49,202 nt of DNA from Brachionus koreanus (taxonomy: Eukaryota; Rotifera; Eurotatoria; Ploima; Brachionidae). The notes beneath the pieces are model-generated. The model ran no database searches, was not told the DNA's origin, and worked only from the letters and a program-made list of their open reading frames with translations. The stretch covers positions 1,557,077-1,606,278 of the forward strand of contig PJRA01000549.1 in the NCBI GenBank assembly GCA_016987375.1, written 5' to 3'. Of this stretch, positions 20,401 through 32,374 are shown one piece after another. The position numbers and the translations under genes are program-made. Numbering within the stretch: position 1 is the first letter of the stretch; each line of letters opens with the position of its first letter.

Positions 20401-22370
20401 CAGAATGAAAGGAAATTGTCTTTATTTATTAATTTATTTTAAAAACCAGTCGATTAATTTAATAAAAAGAAAGGCTATTTTTTACAAATAATAAAAACTA
20501 AAAATTTTATTTTAACAAGTTCTAAATTATGCATAGTCCAGAATTTTTTTGTCTTGAAAACTTATCAAACATAAATATTTTAGCAAAGTATTAAAATATT
20601 TTTGCTAAATCTTTTCCTCTTGTCTATTGTGTATTTAAGTTGATCAAGATCACTTGACTGTTTGGACAAATTTAGGTTTCAAAAAAAAACCTCAATTAAT
20701 TTGTCCTTGTAAAATGTTTACAATGTAATCTAAGACAGATTTTGTAAATAGCTTGACGATATTGGCAATAGCGATTCGTTAGAGCCAAAATTTATTTTAG
20801 CTTGGTTCGAACATTGTTTAAATGCGTTATTAGTTGAGAGTAGAACAACGAGTTCATTTGATTAGTATTTTTATAGACAAACAGATCATATGTGTTTTAT
20901 TAAAAATATGGGCTAAATAAAGTTTGAAAATTAAAATTTTCAAAACTTCAAGTAAACAAGTTTATGGGACTAAATATTTTCGAGTATCTTTAATATAGAA
21001 TAAATGTTTCTAGTATTCTATTCATATTTTTATTTTCAAAATATACTGCAAACTATTGGAGAATAATTGGTTTCAAGCCATGTATTCTGACTGATATGGA
21101 TTTTTTATTCATCTAATATTGAGTCAAATTAATCATTTTCGAACTAGAACAATTGCGATTTAGGCACCTAAATAGCAATCAATCACTCACTGCCATTGAT
21201 TCAAATTCAGATACTCGAAGTTTCAATTTTATTCCAGTTCTTAAATTTTGATTTATTATAATCAAGCACTACTTGTTGTTCTCTTCATCAGACTAGTACT
21301 ATCTTTTTACTGTCATTAAATAGACCTGAGAAACACTCTATAGCTTTCATATTTATCCATATGTTTTTATTGTTTTATTCATAGTTTATTATAAAAATTC
21401 AATTTTTCTAAAAAAAAAAAAAAAGAAAACTATTTTTTTACCATTCAATTATGAATAAATCAACAATACTAAATACTAACATGACTAAATCAACTAAGTC
21501 ATGTTAAATTCTAAAAAAAGCTTCTTTATTTTCATTCCGAAAACCTTAAAGTATTTGCCAATATTTTTATGTTTAAATGTTTAAGGCTTTATTTATTTAA
21601 TTAAAGATCATTAGGTTTTCTTCAAGCAAAATAAATATTTTAATAATTTATGGTAATTAATAGCATTAAGAAAAAAATCATATGATATGGGCATTTTTTG
21701 GTGTTTCTTTTTCGCTAGACTTTGTGATTCAAATTTCTTGTTGAAATGTATCCATTTTAACAAGAATTAAAGAAAATTATTATTTTTTATTTATGAAAAA
21801 AAATACAATAAATTGAATTAAATATTGAATTTTTGATTTTTTTAAAAAAAATTTCTAATTCCCTATTTATTTAAGTCAAACGATTCAATAGGCTATCTTT
21901 ACTTTCGTTTATTTTATCAAATAAGATCAAGAAAGTCTTGGTTGCTTAAATCAAAATCAACAAATCAATCATCTGAGCTGTTATTTGGTCGTAAATCGAC
22001 CGGAGCATAGGTGGCATCAGAAACGAAATAACTAAGAGAAAAAAACTGGCATATAATGATTAAAAAGTAATAAAAGTCTTGTCTAATTAGCCATATTTGA
22101 TTAGGCCGAGATATTTAGATTTTTCCATGTATTTTATTTTCAATATAAATTAATGATATCCATATTAGAAATTCCATGCCTGGTTTTGAGTTATTTTAAT
22201 GAATCAAATCAAATAAATTCGTTGAGCTGAAAGGCTTTCTTTTTATTGAAACCGCAGGCCGGTTTAGTTCTATGCCTCAAGCTTTGAACATTAAACCCTT
22301 TAGTTAATTGCATAATTTAAAGAATCTTAATCCTGTAATCGATCATGCATTAAATCACCAGGAATTTAAA
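17419..22370. other. 5-kb gene-poor stretch
   Basis: AT-rich, with no supported coding sequence on either strand. The left edge should contain the NDUFA4 promoter. Scattered 50-150-bp patches are less homopolymeric (for example 19440-19600 and 19840-20000), but I see no frame, fold or repeat in them. Regulatory DNA is possible. Confidence 0.45.
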
Positions 22371-22379
22371 ATCACGCGC

Positions 22380-22690
22380 GTAAGCAATCAGAAATGCTCG
22401 GTTTATGTAATCCTAATCGGCCTAAAATCAAATAGCATATATTTCTTTTAAATTGGCATTTTTACTTGATTGAGAAAAAATAATAAAGAAAAATTTGGGA
22501 TTTATTTGACAAGAATATATTCGATCGAGCGAAAAATCGATCGAATAAACTGACAATAAATTGACGTGTTTTTTGTGCGTACGTGATTTCATTAGGACGC
22601 GTATCATCGATCTCTGTAAACCGTCCAACGTCCCACTTAATACGACAAAACACACGTCGATCTACGTTATTTTGCCGCTTGGATTATTGA
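22380..22690. promoter_or_regulatory. CpG-dense island with perfect dyad, 5 kb upstream of mex-3
   Basis: Against a background nearly free of CpG, this 300-bp patch contains many CpG steps (ACGTG, GCGTACGTG, GACGCGT, CCGTCC, ACGTCGATC). At 22518-22547 an 11-bp perfect inverted repeat, TATTCGATCGA/TCGATCGAATA, flanks 8 bases. At 22408-22420 there are two tandem TAATC-core homeodomain sites. A minus-strand frame is open for 75 codons but looks incidental. A conserved enhancer, a distal promoter or an unknown RNA gene are the options. Confidence 0.35.
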
Positions 22691-25610
22691 TTCAGACCAG
22701 TCATAAAATACTTTGAACAAATATAAACTTTCGCGATTTTATTTATAAATAAGATAAATAAATGACACAATTTCTAATATTTGAATAGAATATTAGTAAA
22801 ATAAAAGAGGTATATTATATGTTTTTAGAATAATAAAAGATAGTTAAAAAATTAATACCTTTATTTAATATTTAGATTATTTTATTTTTGAAATTTAATA
22901 AAAAAAAAAGTAAGGTTTGATAGATTTAGATTTTTTTAAGCGCCGATACTTCCTCTTTTTTTTATTTTTGATATTTTCTTCGTTTATAATTGCCTACACA
23001 AATAGTCAGCCCATTTTTATTGAATATTTTTCGCTTATTGTGATTCATGTTCAACTAATCTATAAAATTTAAGTCAATTTTTTTTAAAGGCTTGAATAGA
23101 GAATAAATCAGAAACTTGTTCAACTCATGTGTGATCGATCTACAGGTTAAATGATTATTTTTTCTATGAATTTTTCAAATTTTTCTTAGATTTCAGGAGA
23201 AGCCATCAAAAAATACAAGTTAAAAAAACAGCCAAAGAATTCAATCAAAATTAATTTCAAAAGAGAAGTCTGATTTTTTTGGACAAGAATTTTTTTAAGC
23301 TATTAAAATTTGCTTATCAAATTCTTTTCTAAAATTGTTGATCCTTTAATTTAGAACAATCGGTTCATGTTGATAATTAAGAAATAAAATATCCAAATGA
23401 TACAATGATAGATTACTATTTCATTTTTCTTTTTTTTTTTTTTCAATCTGCCAAATTATAAAAAAAAGATAGATTTAGTTTAATAATTTTGTAATATAGA
23501 CTTGAAATATTAAATTTAAAAAGTCGGTTTTTTATCTTTTTTGGATATCATAAATAGGTGAATTAATTCTAACGATTTTTTGATGACAATTATTGATTAT
23601 TTTTTTGTCTATTCGAATAATTTTCAATATATTTTAAGTACCAAAAATTATGCATAAAGCTTGATTATTCTAGTGTGCGGATTTCTTCTCAGGTTTTAGA
23701 TTATTTCAAGATAGTAGGTTATTGACTTTGTGAAGATCAAATTTTCTGAATTAAAGTCCTAACGGGTAATTTGTTAGATTGAAGAAATGAATTGGTGATA
23801 AACTAACCAATTTTTTTTTCTAAATTAAATAATTATGTATTTGCATTTTTTGTTTAGAATTACTAATTTGAGTTTAGCTATTTACTACAAATTTTGTTTA
23901 ACAAATTTTATTAGGAAAAAATTAAAAAAAAAATGATTAAGTAAGACAATATTTTGAAGTTTTTTATTTTCTTTTGTAAAAAAATAAGTTTACAAGAAAA
24001 GAGTTCTAAAATGAAAATTCACAAATGTTATTAATTTAAATAAGTCCACAATCAAACAGGTTCAAATGGTATTTTTTTTGTTTGAGCTGTACGATCGTTT
24101 ACAATTTCATATGTCAGAATTGTTGATTTTATTCAAATTTTTTAAATTCAAATAAAATTTATAGATCAAAAATAGCAAAAATTAACACTTCTAAAATAAG
24201 CACATATTTGCTGTAGCTATAAAAGACAATGCAAAATTTATTTATAGGAGTGAAAATATTTTTTGCGATATTAGATAAAGATAATAAGCGAAAGAGCTAA
24301 TGATTTGAATTGGCTTTCAATTAAATGCTGAAAGTGAATTTTTTGATCTTTACAATAGGTACTTACGCATTGATTACAATTTAAATCAAATAGAACTAGA
24401 ATTTTTTGTTTAGAAAAAAAATTCAATATGAGAATTTAATCTAAAGCCAGTTTGAATAGAATTTTAGGTTTGCTGACATGTCTGATTAGAAATGGTCTTT
24501 GATTTCTAATGATTCATGCATAACATTCATTTGATGAGAATTAAAGCGGAAGCAATATTCGCCGCTAGTTATCATGCAGAGGTTTCATATTAAAAAAAAT
24601 TTGTCTAGTATTTTTAATAATTGAAGTTTTTGACCGAAGCCATTTTTTAAATTAATATTTTAGGAAGGGTTTAGCACAAATTAAGACTCGCATCTATCAA
24701 ATTTGATTCGAAAATAATTGAAGTATAAATTCCTGATGCCATTCAGCTCTAAAATGACATTTTTAAATGATTTTTAATGGTTTCTTTTTTTTTTTATTTT
24801 TCTATTTAAATATGAATATATCGGTTCCTGGTCCGCATTTTTATTTTAGTTTTTTAAGTTGAAAACAAATATTTAAAGTTGTTTTTTATTTTTCTCAAAG
24901 GATAAATTTAAATATTGAGATAAGCACTATTTTCTCAAAATTCCGTTGATGATTGTCGGACTGTCTCATTTATGAATGGATGAATTTTAATTTAAAAATA
25001 AAGAACGCTACCCAAAAGCCTCGTTCTAGAAATGCTCATCAAATTTTTATTATTCCCTACTGATTCCTGTGAATATTTATATATTCAGATAAATTCTATT
25101 CAAAAAGAAAATATCAAATTTTAAAGAATTTCATATCAAGCATTTAATGCGCATACCTAAAACGCAATCATTCATGGTCCGCTAACTTTTATCCTCCCGA
25201 TTAGATTCACAACATAAATGTTTAGATTAGAGTGACACGTAGATAAAATATTTTTTATCTTTAAATTAACTCAACTATTTGTTGTCGATTAGGAAAGATA
25301 AAAATCTATTTTGGCATTTAAGATAAAATATTGTTACAACAGGAAATTAATATTTAATGGCTAAGTAAATATTTTCGTTTGAGATTTTGATTATTTGGTA
25401 TATTTCGTGAGTTCATGTGTTTGCAGAGAAAAAAGAGAGATAGAAAGAATAGATTGTTTAATAATTCACCATCACGATTTCTAAATAGACCAAAAATTAA
25501 TTATCTAATTAATTAAGAAGTAATCTAGTTAAATAGCTTTAGGCTTTTAGACGAGATCAATTTTTCGGGAAAAAAGACTCGAGAGGACGTCATAGTCCGA
25601 TCCCTTGAGA
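22691..25610. other. AT-rich gene-poor stretch
   Basis: No coding sequence supported. It continues the upstream region of mex-3. Confidence 0.45.
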
Positions 25611-25621
25611 TAAATAATTGT

Positions 25622-25638
25622 TCCTAATCGGATTAGGA
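25622..25638. promoter_or_regulatory. Palindromic K50 homeodomain dimer site (P3-type)
   Basis: TCCTAATC and GATTAGGA face each other around a single G, so the core reads TAATCGGATTA. This is the known P3-type dimer site for paired-class and K50 homeodomain proteins (Otx, Goosecoid, Bicoid type). It lies in a G/C-richer patch (25560-25690) about 2 kb upstream of the mex-3 start codon. Binding is inferred from the motif alone. Confidence 0.4.
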
Positions 25639-25925
25639 CCCGGGGCAAATCGGATCTGTAAAGAACGTGGTCTTTTGATTCAAGAGGCTCTTTTTTTATT
25701 TCTTTTTTTTTTATTTTGAAAAAGAAATATTAAGTTTGTTTAATGATAGAATTAAGGGAGAGAGAGATTATTAGCAAGACAAATTTAAGTACCAAAAAAG
25801 CCCCTAAGTGATATTCAAGTAATTTGTGGGGGAAATGTTTTCTTTTCAATTTGGAGAGTAAATAATTACCCGACAAAAAGCACTTGAGGAAGCACATACA
25901 AACTTAATAACATGAGCGCTTTAAT

Positions 25926-26115
25926 TAGCATATGCTAGTCGCTCTATTGTATGACAGAATCAATTTTATTTCTCATGGTTTAAAATTGTAATTTCGCGTG
26001 CATTCAAGCAATTATATTCAATGGACACCTGCGTTGCTTTTTATGATTCAAGCTACTTTTGTTTAAGAGCAACTGTTCGCAATCGATTGATTGAATGATT
26101 GATCGATTATAAAAA
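25926..26115. promoter_or_regulatory. Cluster of palindromic POU-like and CUT/HOX-like sites
   Basis: TAGCATATGCTA (25926-25937) is a perfect palindrome made of two ATGCTA half-sites of POU type. At 26080-26110 repeated ATCGATT/ATTGAT units occur within 30 bases, including CAATCGATTG. This is consistent with an enhancer or promoter-proximal control region of mex-3; motif evidence only. Confidence 0.3.
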
Positions 26116-26901
26116 TCGAGTTCACATAGAGAGCATGTTATTGCATTAGAGATGAAAAAAATGTCATATATAAAGAAAACAACAAAAATTTAGTGTAAAT
26201 CTATGAGTGAGGTAAACTGAACAGAATGTGTTGGCTATAACCTACTGTCTGTTTATTCACATACTGACTATACTCATTTTGTGATAGCGTCAATATTGTA
26301 TATTACAGTTATGAATGGGTTTGTTTACCACAAATGTTTATCGACTTTATAGGAAAATTCAGAATTTAAGAGCATTTTTTCGATTAGCTTTTTCTTTATT
26401 TGGTCTTATCAAGATTAATCTTATAGTTAATCAGATAGGATCAGACTAATTTGATTAGACTTTCGGTTTCATGCTGAACCAGCAATCAAAATATACAATT
26501 CAACTGTAATATATATTTTTATTGTCTTGTAAATAATCAAAGTTTACAATTATTGATTTAATTACTGGACTAGCTAGGCAACCTATAATTAGCACCTCGA
26601 ATAATTAATTAATTTAGCACTTGTCCAGGTCGGTTTATTGGTACAATTATTATTTTTTTTTCCTATTTATGTTAAAACAGATCTCTTTTTATTTCTTTTT
26701 TGATTGAAGAAATGAAAAAAAATGACCTAATACTTGATAATTTTCAATGAATTTTATTTAAATAATTTACAAAAGTTTTAAAGTTTGATTACAATCAAAA
26801 TGAATTATTTGAACAAAAAAAAAATTTTGTGTTTATAGCCTTATACATTTATTAATTTTTGGTTAATAATTTTATTGTAGCTAAACAAATATTTATTTTA
26901 G

Positions 26902-27168
26902 TCACAATGATTGGCAATGTTTTATTATTATAATTTTGATGAGATTAATTAGTGTTTTGGCATTAAGTAAATGAAGTGAGGTATTTTTTAAATTCAGTTG
27001 TATTCGTCTAAAAAAAGTCAAATATTTGTCAAGTGATATTTTGTCAATAATTTTATTACCGTATTGTAATCTTGAGAGTGAATGAGTTTTGAATTGCATT
27101 TTACAAAGTCCATCAAGTGCGTGTAGTTTAACATCGTCCATATTGTGTTTAAACAAAATTGTGAGCAT
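26902..27168 (-). CDS. Small ORF resembling a SOCS-box segment (uncertain gene)
   Basis: An 88-codon minus-strand frame starts 456 bp from the mex-3 ATG in head-to-head orientation; a stop lies immediately upstream in frame. Residues about 14-53 follow the spacing of a SOCS box: ALDGLCKMQFK resembles the LxxLCR...R start, and KISLDKYLTFF resembles the LPLPxxLxxYL end. The rest is hydrophobic and Ile-rich at the C-terminus. It could be a small protein, the last exon of an undetected gene, or chance. SOCS boxes recruit elongin B/C to cullin ligases, but that role is not shown here. Confidence 0.3.
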   Translation of the reverse strand: MLTILFKHNMDDVKLHALDGLCKMQFKTHSLSRLQYGNKIIDKISLDKYLTFFRRIQLNLKNTSLHLLNAKTLINLIKIIIIKHCQSL

Positions 27169-27412
27169 AATTTATTCTAGAGAGAGGTTGATTGAACCAA
27201 TCGCATAGCTCGAGCAATCACACAATTGCTGATAATTCATATCTTAAATGACCCCGCGATAAAAGAAAAATCGCCATTAATACAGTTATATACGTTTAAG
27301 ACCGGTCTCCGTTCTCTTATTCATTTAAGTAAACTCTCTATTCGTTCACTAGACCAATGGTCCACACACTCACACGCTTTCTCGACCCCACATACTACCC
27401 CCCATTTATCCC

Positions 27413-27414
<2 letters not shown>

Positions 27415-27443
<29 letters not shown>
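27415..27443 (+). repeat. Compound (CT)n(CA)n microsatellite
   Basis: About six CT units run directly into about eight CA units, inside a pyrimidine/C-rich stretch (27355-27445) unlike the surrounding AT-rich DNA. It lies about 180 bp before the mex-3 start codon, so in the promoter or 5' UTR. Confidence 0.9.
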
Positions 27444-27624
27444 CGAACTTGACTTACTAAGCCAATCAAATTAATCGTTCACACAACTTATTTCATTAAA
27501 CAAAATTTCTTTTTTCGTTTTTAGAAAATTTTATTTAAATAAAGTCAATTTCCTGTTTGTGTTGATTTTATTGTGTGTTGTTGTTTGTGGTCGATACAAA
27601 ACAGAAATAAAAAAGAAAACAAAA

Positions 27625-28779
27625 ATGCCTCAATCAGAAGATCTATTGTGTTCTCAATTTGGTCAGTTGTGCACAGACGATCAGCCGCATCATCGCAGCC
27701 AGAACATTACCGAGTCGGTGCCAGTGCCGAGCAGCGAACACGTTGCCGAAATAGTGGGCCGACAAGGCTGCAAAATAAAAGCTCTCCGAGCCAAGACAAA
27801 CACCTATATAAAGACGCCGATACGCGGCGAAGCACCAATGTTTGTCATAACGGGCCGACGCGAAGATGTCATGACCGCCAAGCGAGAGATTCAGCTAGCT
27901 GCCGACCACTTTAGTCAAATTCGTGCCAAACGCGGTTCATCATCCCCTACACCGCTCAGTTCAGCAAGTCCACGTCCGATCACTCGGCCGAGCTCACTAA
28001 GCCCAAGTCTAACAGAAAATCCACTAATTTACAAGCATAATTTAACCTACCAACAACAACCTGCCTTGATGCCCGGTCATGTGTCTAAAAAAGTTAACGT
28101 GCCTTATCAAGTAGTCGGTCTGGTAGTCGGTCCTAAAGGCTCAACCATAAAACGCATTCAGCAAAATACCAACACTTACATTATAACTCCAAGTAGAGAT
28201 TGTGAGCCTGTGTTCGAAATTCAAGGCTTGCCTGAGTGTGTCGAAGCGGCTCGTATCGAAATCGAAAACTACATTCAATTGAGAACCAATCAATCGATTC
28301 CCAAGGAGACAAGTCCCATTCAGCCAGTTTCGCTTTCGAGCTCGTGCTCTGGTTCAGTGGGTCAAAATGATTTAAATGATGAGCTTGATTTTAACCTATA
28401 TCAGTCAGTTGTAAATTCAGTCGTTGACGATGATGATTCTGTTTGGCCAGAGAAGACGAACAATCGCGGCTCAACTTTGGACATGCTGATTTCATCATTT
28501 CAAAATAGATCCTCTTCTTCCTCATCTTCATCTGCCTCTTCATCTACTAGCTCTTCATTCTGTTCAAACGAGCTTAATTTAAATCAACTTCATAATACAT
28601 TTATGTTCAACACAGAGTCGCTTTACTCGCCACTAGTCGATTTGTACCAGTCAAATTCGACTGTTTCGTGCAATAATAACAATTCCCACATAATCAACTC
28701 CATTTTTCAACATGAACAACTGTTACAACAATTAGCTCAATCTAATCAAGACTTAGTGTTCAATGACTCAATTTTTTAG
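27625..28779 (+). CDS. mex-3: MEX3-type two-KH RNA-binding protein, no RING finger
   Basis: MEX3 proteins bind mRNA 3' UTRs and control translation and stability in germ line and early embryo. Single exon, 384 residues. KH1 spans about 30-95, with [18 protein letters not shown] and the G45-R-Q-G48 loop, then [17 protein letters not shown]2 spans about 155-225, with [19 protein letters not shown] and the G169-P-K-G172 loop, then [12 protein letters not shown]. Both are almost identical to animal MEX3. The C-terminal half is Ser- and Asn-rich, with a run of Ser at about 293-310 and Gln-rich EQLLQQLAQ. Vertebrate MEX3A-D end in a RING ligase domain. Here the frame ends at [12 protein letters not shown] with no RING, as in nematode MEX-3. 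The open frame extends upstream to 27559 but has no ATG before 27625. The codons are much more GC-rich than the flanks. Confidence 0.96.
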   Translation: MPQSEDLLCSQFGQLCTDDQPHHRSQNITESVPVPSSEHVAEIVGRQGCKIKALRAKTNTYIKTPIRGEAPMFVITGRREDVMTAKREIQLAADHFSQIRAKRGSSSPTPLSSASPRPITRPSSLSPSLTENPLIYKHNLTYQQQPALMPGHVSKKVNVPYQVVGLVVGPKGSTIKRIQQNTNTYIITPSRDCEPVFEIQGLPECVEAARIEIENYIQLRTNQSIPKETSPIQPVSLSSSCSGSVGQNDLNDELDFNLYQSVVNSVVDDDDSVWPEKTNNRGSTLDMLISSFQNRSSSSSSSSASSSTSSSFCSNELNLNQLHNTFMFNTESLYSPLVDLYQSNSTVSCNNNNSHIINSIFQHEQLLQQLAQSNQDLVFNDSIF

Positions 28780-31700
28780 AATAGTATTAATCAAATGAAA
28801 AAAAAAGAACACTTTAATCAAGTCAGATACTTTAGTTCCAGGGAAAATTTTCTTTTCTTTTTTTTTTTTAAATGATAAATAGTCAATTTTTTTTGAATCA
28901 ATCAAAATGAGAATGAAATCCGTTTTTTTAATATTTGGTCGAGCTTGATTTCTGAGAGCTTGGACCGTCTAAACTGATTGTAAAGTCGGTTTCAAAATTT
29001 AAAGTGCCAGTTTTTTAAAAACTTGTTAAACTCTTTTTCTTTCTTTCTTTTTTTTTTTTTTATATTTTTTTAGCAAAATTTATGTTCAGGTATTAATTGT
29101 AGTCTTATTGAATGGTCGGACCATTTGTCTTGACTTTTGAAGAGAATTTAAAAAAAATTTAATCACAATGAAAATTTTATTTATTTTTCTGTCGTTTTGG
29201 ACAAAATTTATTTTATTTCATTATTAATTTTATAAGAAAATTAATTCTAACTATTGATTCAAAAAAAAAATAATCAAACTTTTTTTTTGGAATAATTATT
29301 TGGTTCTTATTATAATTATTATTAGTTATTTGTTTCTGATTTTTATTGAAAATTTTTAAATTTTTAGTTTCAAAAACATTTAATTTTTTACAATATCTAA
29401 ATAAAAATATTTAAAAAATTTAATCTTTTATTTTATAAAAAAAGTTATTTATAATGAATATTTTGATTAGGACTAAATTCTGGTTGTCTTACTCATTTAA
29501 GAACGAATCTGTTAATTTAAGACTTAAGTACTTAATTTCATTAACAATAATTTGATTGAGTTAATGTGTTTAATAAAGAAAAATTTAATGAAAAAAATGG
29601 TAAACATGAGACGCGTGATTATCAAATTTCAATTTACTAACCATTATGATCAAATATTTGTCCATCAAATGGGTCCAGTAAAATTTTCCAATATTTTTTT
29701 GGTGAATAGTTAAATATAAATATTTAGTATACTCATTAGTGTTTTTTTAATTACTAACCACTTGATAAACTGAGATGAATGTAAACACTATTTTTCTTTG
29801 TTTGATTTTAATTAATATTAAATCTGTATACTCAAGTCAAGTTTTGTTTGCTAATTTGGTAATAATGTTTTTTTAAACTCTAAAATCTTCATTAATATTA
29901 ACTAGTTTAAATATTATTAGTAAAGTAAATTTAAGATAAATATTAATCATTTAAATTAGTCAAGTGAACTAGCCCGTTATTAGGATCTGAAAATACGATT
30001 TTTTTGTCAATTTTTTTGAATATAAAAAATATTCTGATTTTTAAAACAAATTAAATCATTTTCCATTATATTATTTTCGGCCAACTTAAATTTTTCTTTA
30101 TACTAGAAAATAAAAATTCACTTGATAAAAACAGAGCAAATCAAAAATGTTAGCAAATGTTGTTGACGACTAAAGAATTATTTCAAACTGTCCGTGGCCA
30201 ACTTAAAACCAAATTTTAAAAAGAAAGCTTTTTTTATAAAATAGCATTTAAATTAATAATTCCTTTTTTCTTGTAATTTTTAATAACCTCTTATTTGAAT
30301 TTGCCTATCAGACTCTAAATAACTAAACAATATTTTTTTTATATCGTAGAATATTTAATATTTAAAAAATTTTCCAAAAACTCCATCAAAGTAGAAAAAA
30401 TTAAGCGAATTAACAATTTAAATAAAAGACGCATAAATCTTTACGAGCATTAAACCATATAAATTAATGAGATCAAAAATTCAGGTATTTTTTTTTTAGT
30501 TTTTGAAATAAAGCAAAAAGGATAATTGATATTTTTAAATAAAATTAAATTGATATTTAGTTTATTTTAATGATAGAAATAATAGATAAGCAAATATTTA
30601 ATTCCCAGTCTCTTTTTTATTCTTTTAATTATATTCAAATGATTATGCTTAAACATGGTCTATAAACAACAAAAATGTATATCTGCATTAAATTTTTTAG
30701 CTTAAAGGTTCTTTTTTTCAGTATTAATTGTCGATAATTTAACTTTGATCATAATTGCGAAGTAAAATTCTTACTATCCTTTAATAATAAATTTTCTTAA
30801 TTTTCTTATTTCTTTAAACTCCAACAGAATAATTTATCCTTAGAGATCTTTCAGGACACATTAATTAATTTAGATTTAAAATTTATCATTAGAATTGATT
30901 TAAAAATAACTTTGTAAATAAAAATCAGATCTGATTTCCGATAAAATATTTAAGAAATAAAATTAAATTTATAGTGCAGAGGACATATTAATCTCGCTTC
31001 AATCATCATAATTTTCTAAGCAATTAGTTTAAATTGTAATTTTTATTTCTATATTGTTTGACTCCAAGCTTTAAACAACAATTTAATCTTTACAAAGAAA
31101 AAAATCATTAGTATTAAAATTTAGGAATAAATAAAGAATCAAGAAACTAACATGAAACTTTTCGATGATTGAAATTATTTTTTTCAAAAATATTCTAATC
31201 AATTTGATTAGTTTTTTTCATCATGTAGTTCAATTTGTTGTTATCTGAGACGTTAATAAAAAAAAAGACCAAATTATTTGGCAAAATGAATATAATTTTA
31301 CATGTTTACATTATCATATCTTTAGATTTTTTCTTCAGTATTTAAGAAATTTTTTAATTTTATTTTTTTTTACCAAATAATTTAAGAGAGTTTTTTAAAC
31401 TTTCTGAAAAATTGCACAAAAAATCTAAAAAAAAAATGTAAAAATGTAAAATTATTTTTATTTTGCCAATTATTTAAATATTGGAGCCCTTTTAGTTAAT
31501 CTAAATTGTTGAAATTAAAGACAAGATTGGTTAACAAATTTCTTTATTATAATCTTTCGAAAAAAAAATGAAAGAACCTATTTTCTAAATATTTTAAGTT
31601 AAATAAATACAAACGATTTTATTGAATTAATGATACAAGATTTCGCTAAATAAAAAATCAAGTCCCTTAAAAAATTTTAATGAAACTTAAAGCTTTTGCA

Positions 31701-32374
31701 TATTAAAAACATATTATAATAAGTTTTTTAAATCAACTTCCACATCATTTTGTAAATTTTAATCTACACAAAACCCAAAGATCAAAATTAAAGAAACAAT
31801 TTTGGTTTGTAAAATATACTTAAATAGCTAGCTTAACTACTAACTGATAAATAAAATATTAGAAAAATTCATTCTATTTTATACTCTTTAAAATAAAAAA
31901 ATTAAATAAAATAATTATTACTCTTTTAAATGATAATAGTAAAAAAATTGTTGCTTATTTAATTTAGTACTTTTGATGCACATAAAATAAATTTTATGAA
32001 TGAAAATTTTAGCATATTCTATTTGTATGAATCATAAAATAATCACTGATAAACGAAATTGTTTATTAAAATTTCTAAAAAATCATTTAGAAGAAAAATA
32101 TAATCACAGTTCCCAAACTATTCGTATTTTTTCTTTAATTTTTCAACTAAAATTTAAAGAAAAAATAATTTTTAAAAAAGTTCAACAATCTTGAAACTTT
32201 GAACTACATCATTTCTAAAAGCCCGGCTTAAATAAAAGATGATTTTCAAATTTTTCTAAGAATATATAATTTTAATTTAAACATGTTTGCCAACTGACCT
32301 TGAACAAAATAAATAATTTTGAATGAGTTTTAAAAAAACGCTTCAATTACAAAAATAAATTGTTAATTTTGAAA
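28780..32374. other. 3.6-kb non-coding stretch (mex-3 3' UTR, then spacer)
   Basis: No coding sequence supported; the open frame at 32000-32194 is low-complexity Lys/Ile-rich and not convincing. The first kilobase is plausibly a long mex-3 3' UTR, with T tracts and several AATAAA-like strings. A weak piece resembling the MITE end (AAAGCCCGGCTTAA) lies near 32218-32232. Confidence 0.45.

Noticed and set aside
22428..22655. Two overlapping minus-strand open frames
   Set aside because: Both arise from the locally higher GC of the CpG-dense island; neither shows domain-like sequence or splice sites.
27226..27474. Plus-strand open frame over the microsatellite before mex-3
   Set aside because: Ser/His/Thr repeats translated from (CT)n(CA)n; it is promoter or UTR sequence.
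32000..32194. 64-codon open frame before the CE4 gene
   Set aside because: Lys/Ile/Phe-rich, typical of random AT-rich DNA, and no link to the next exon.
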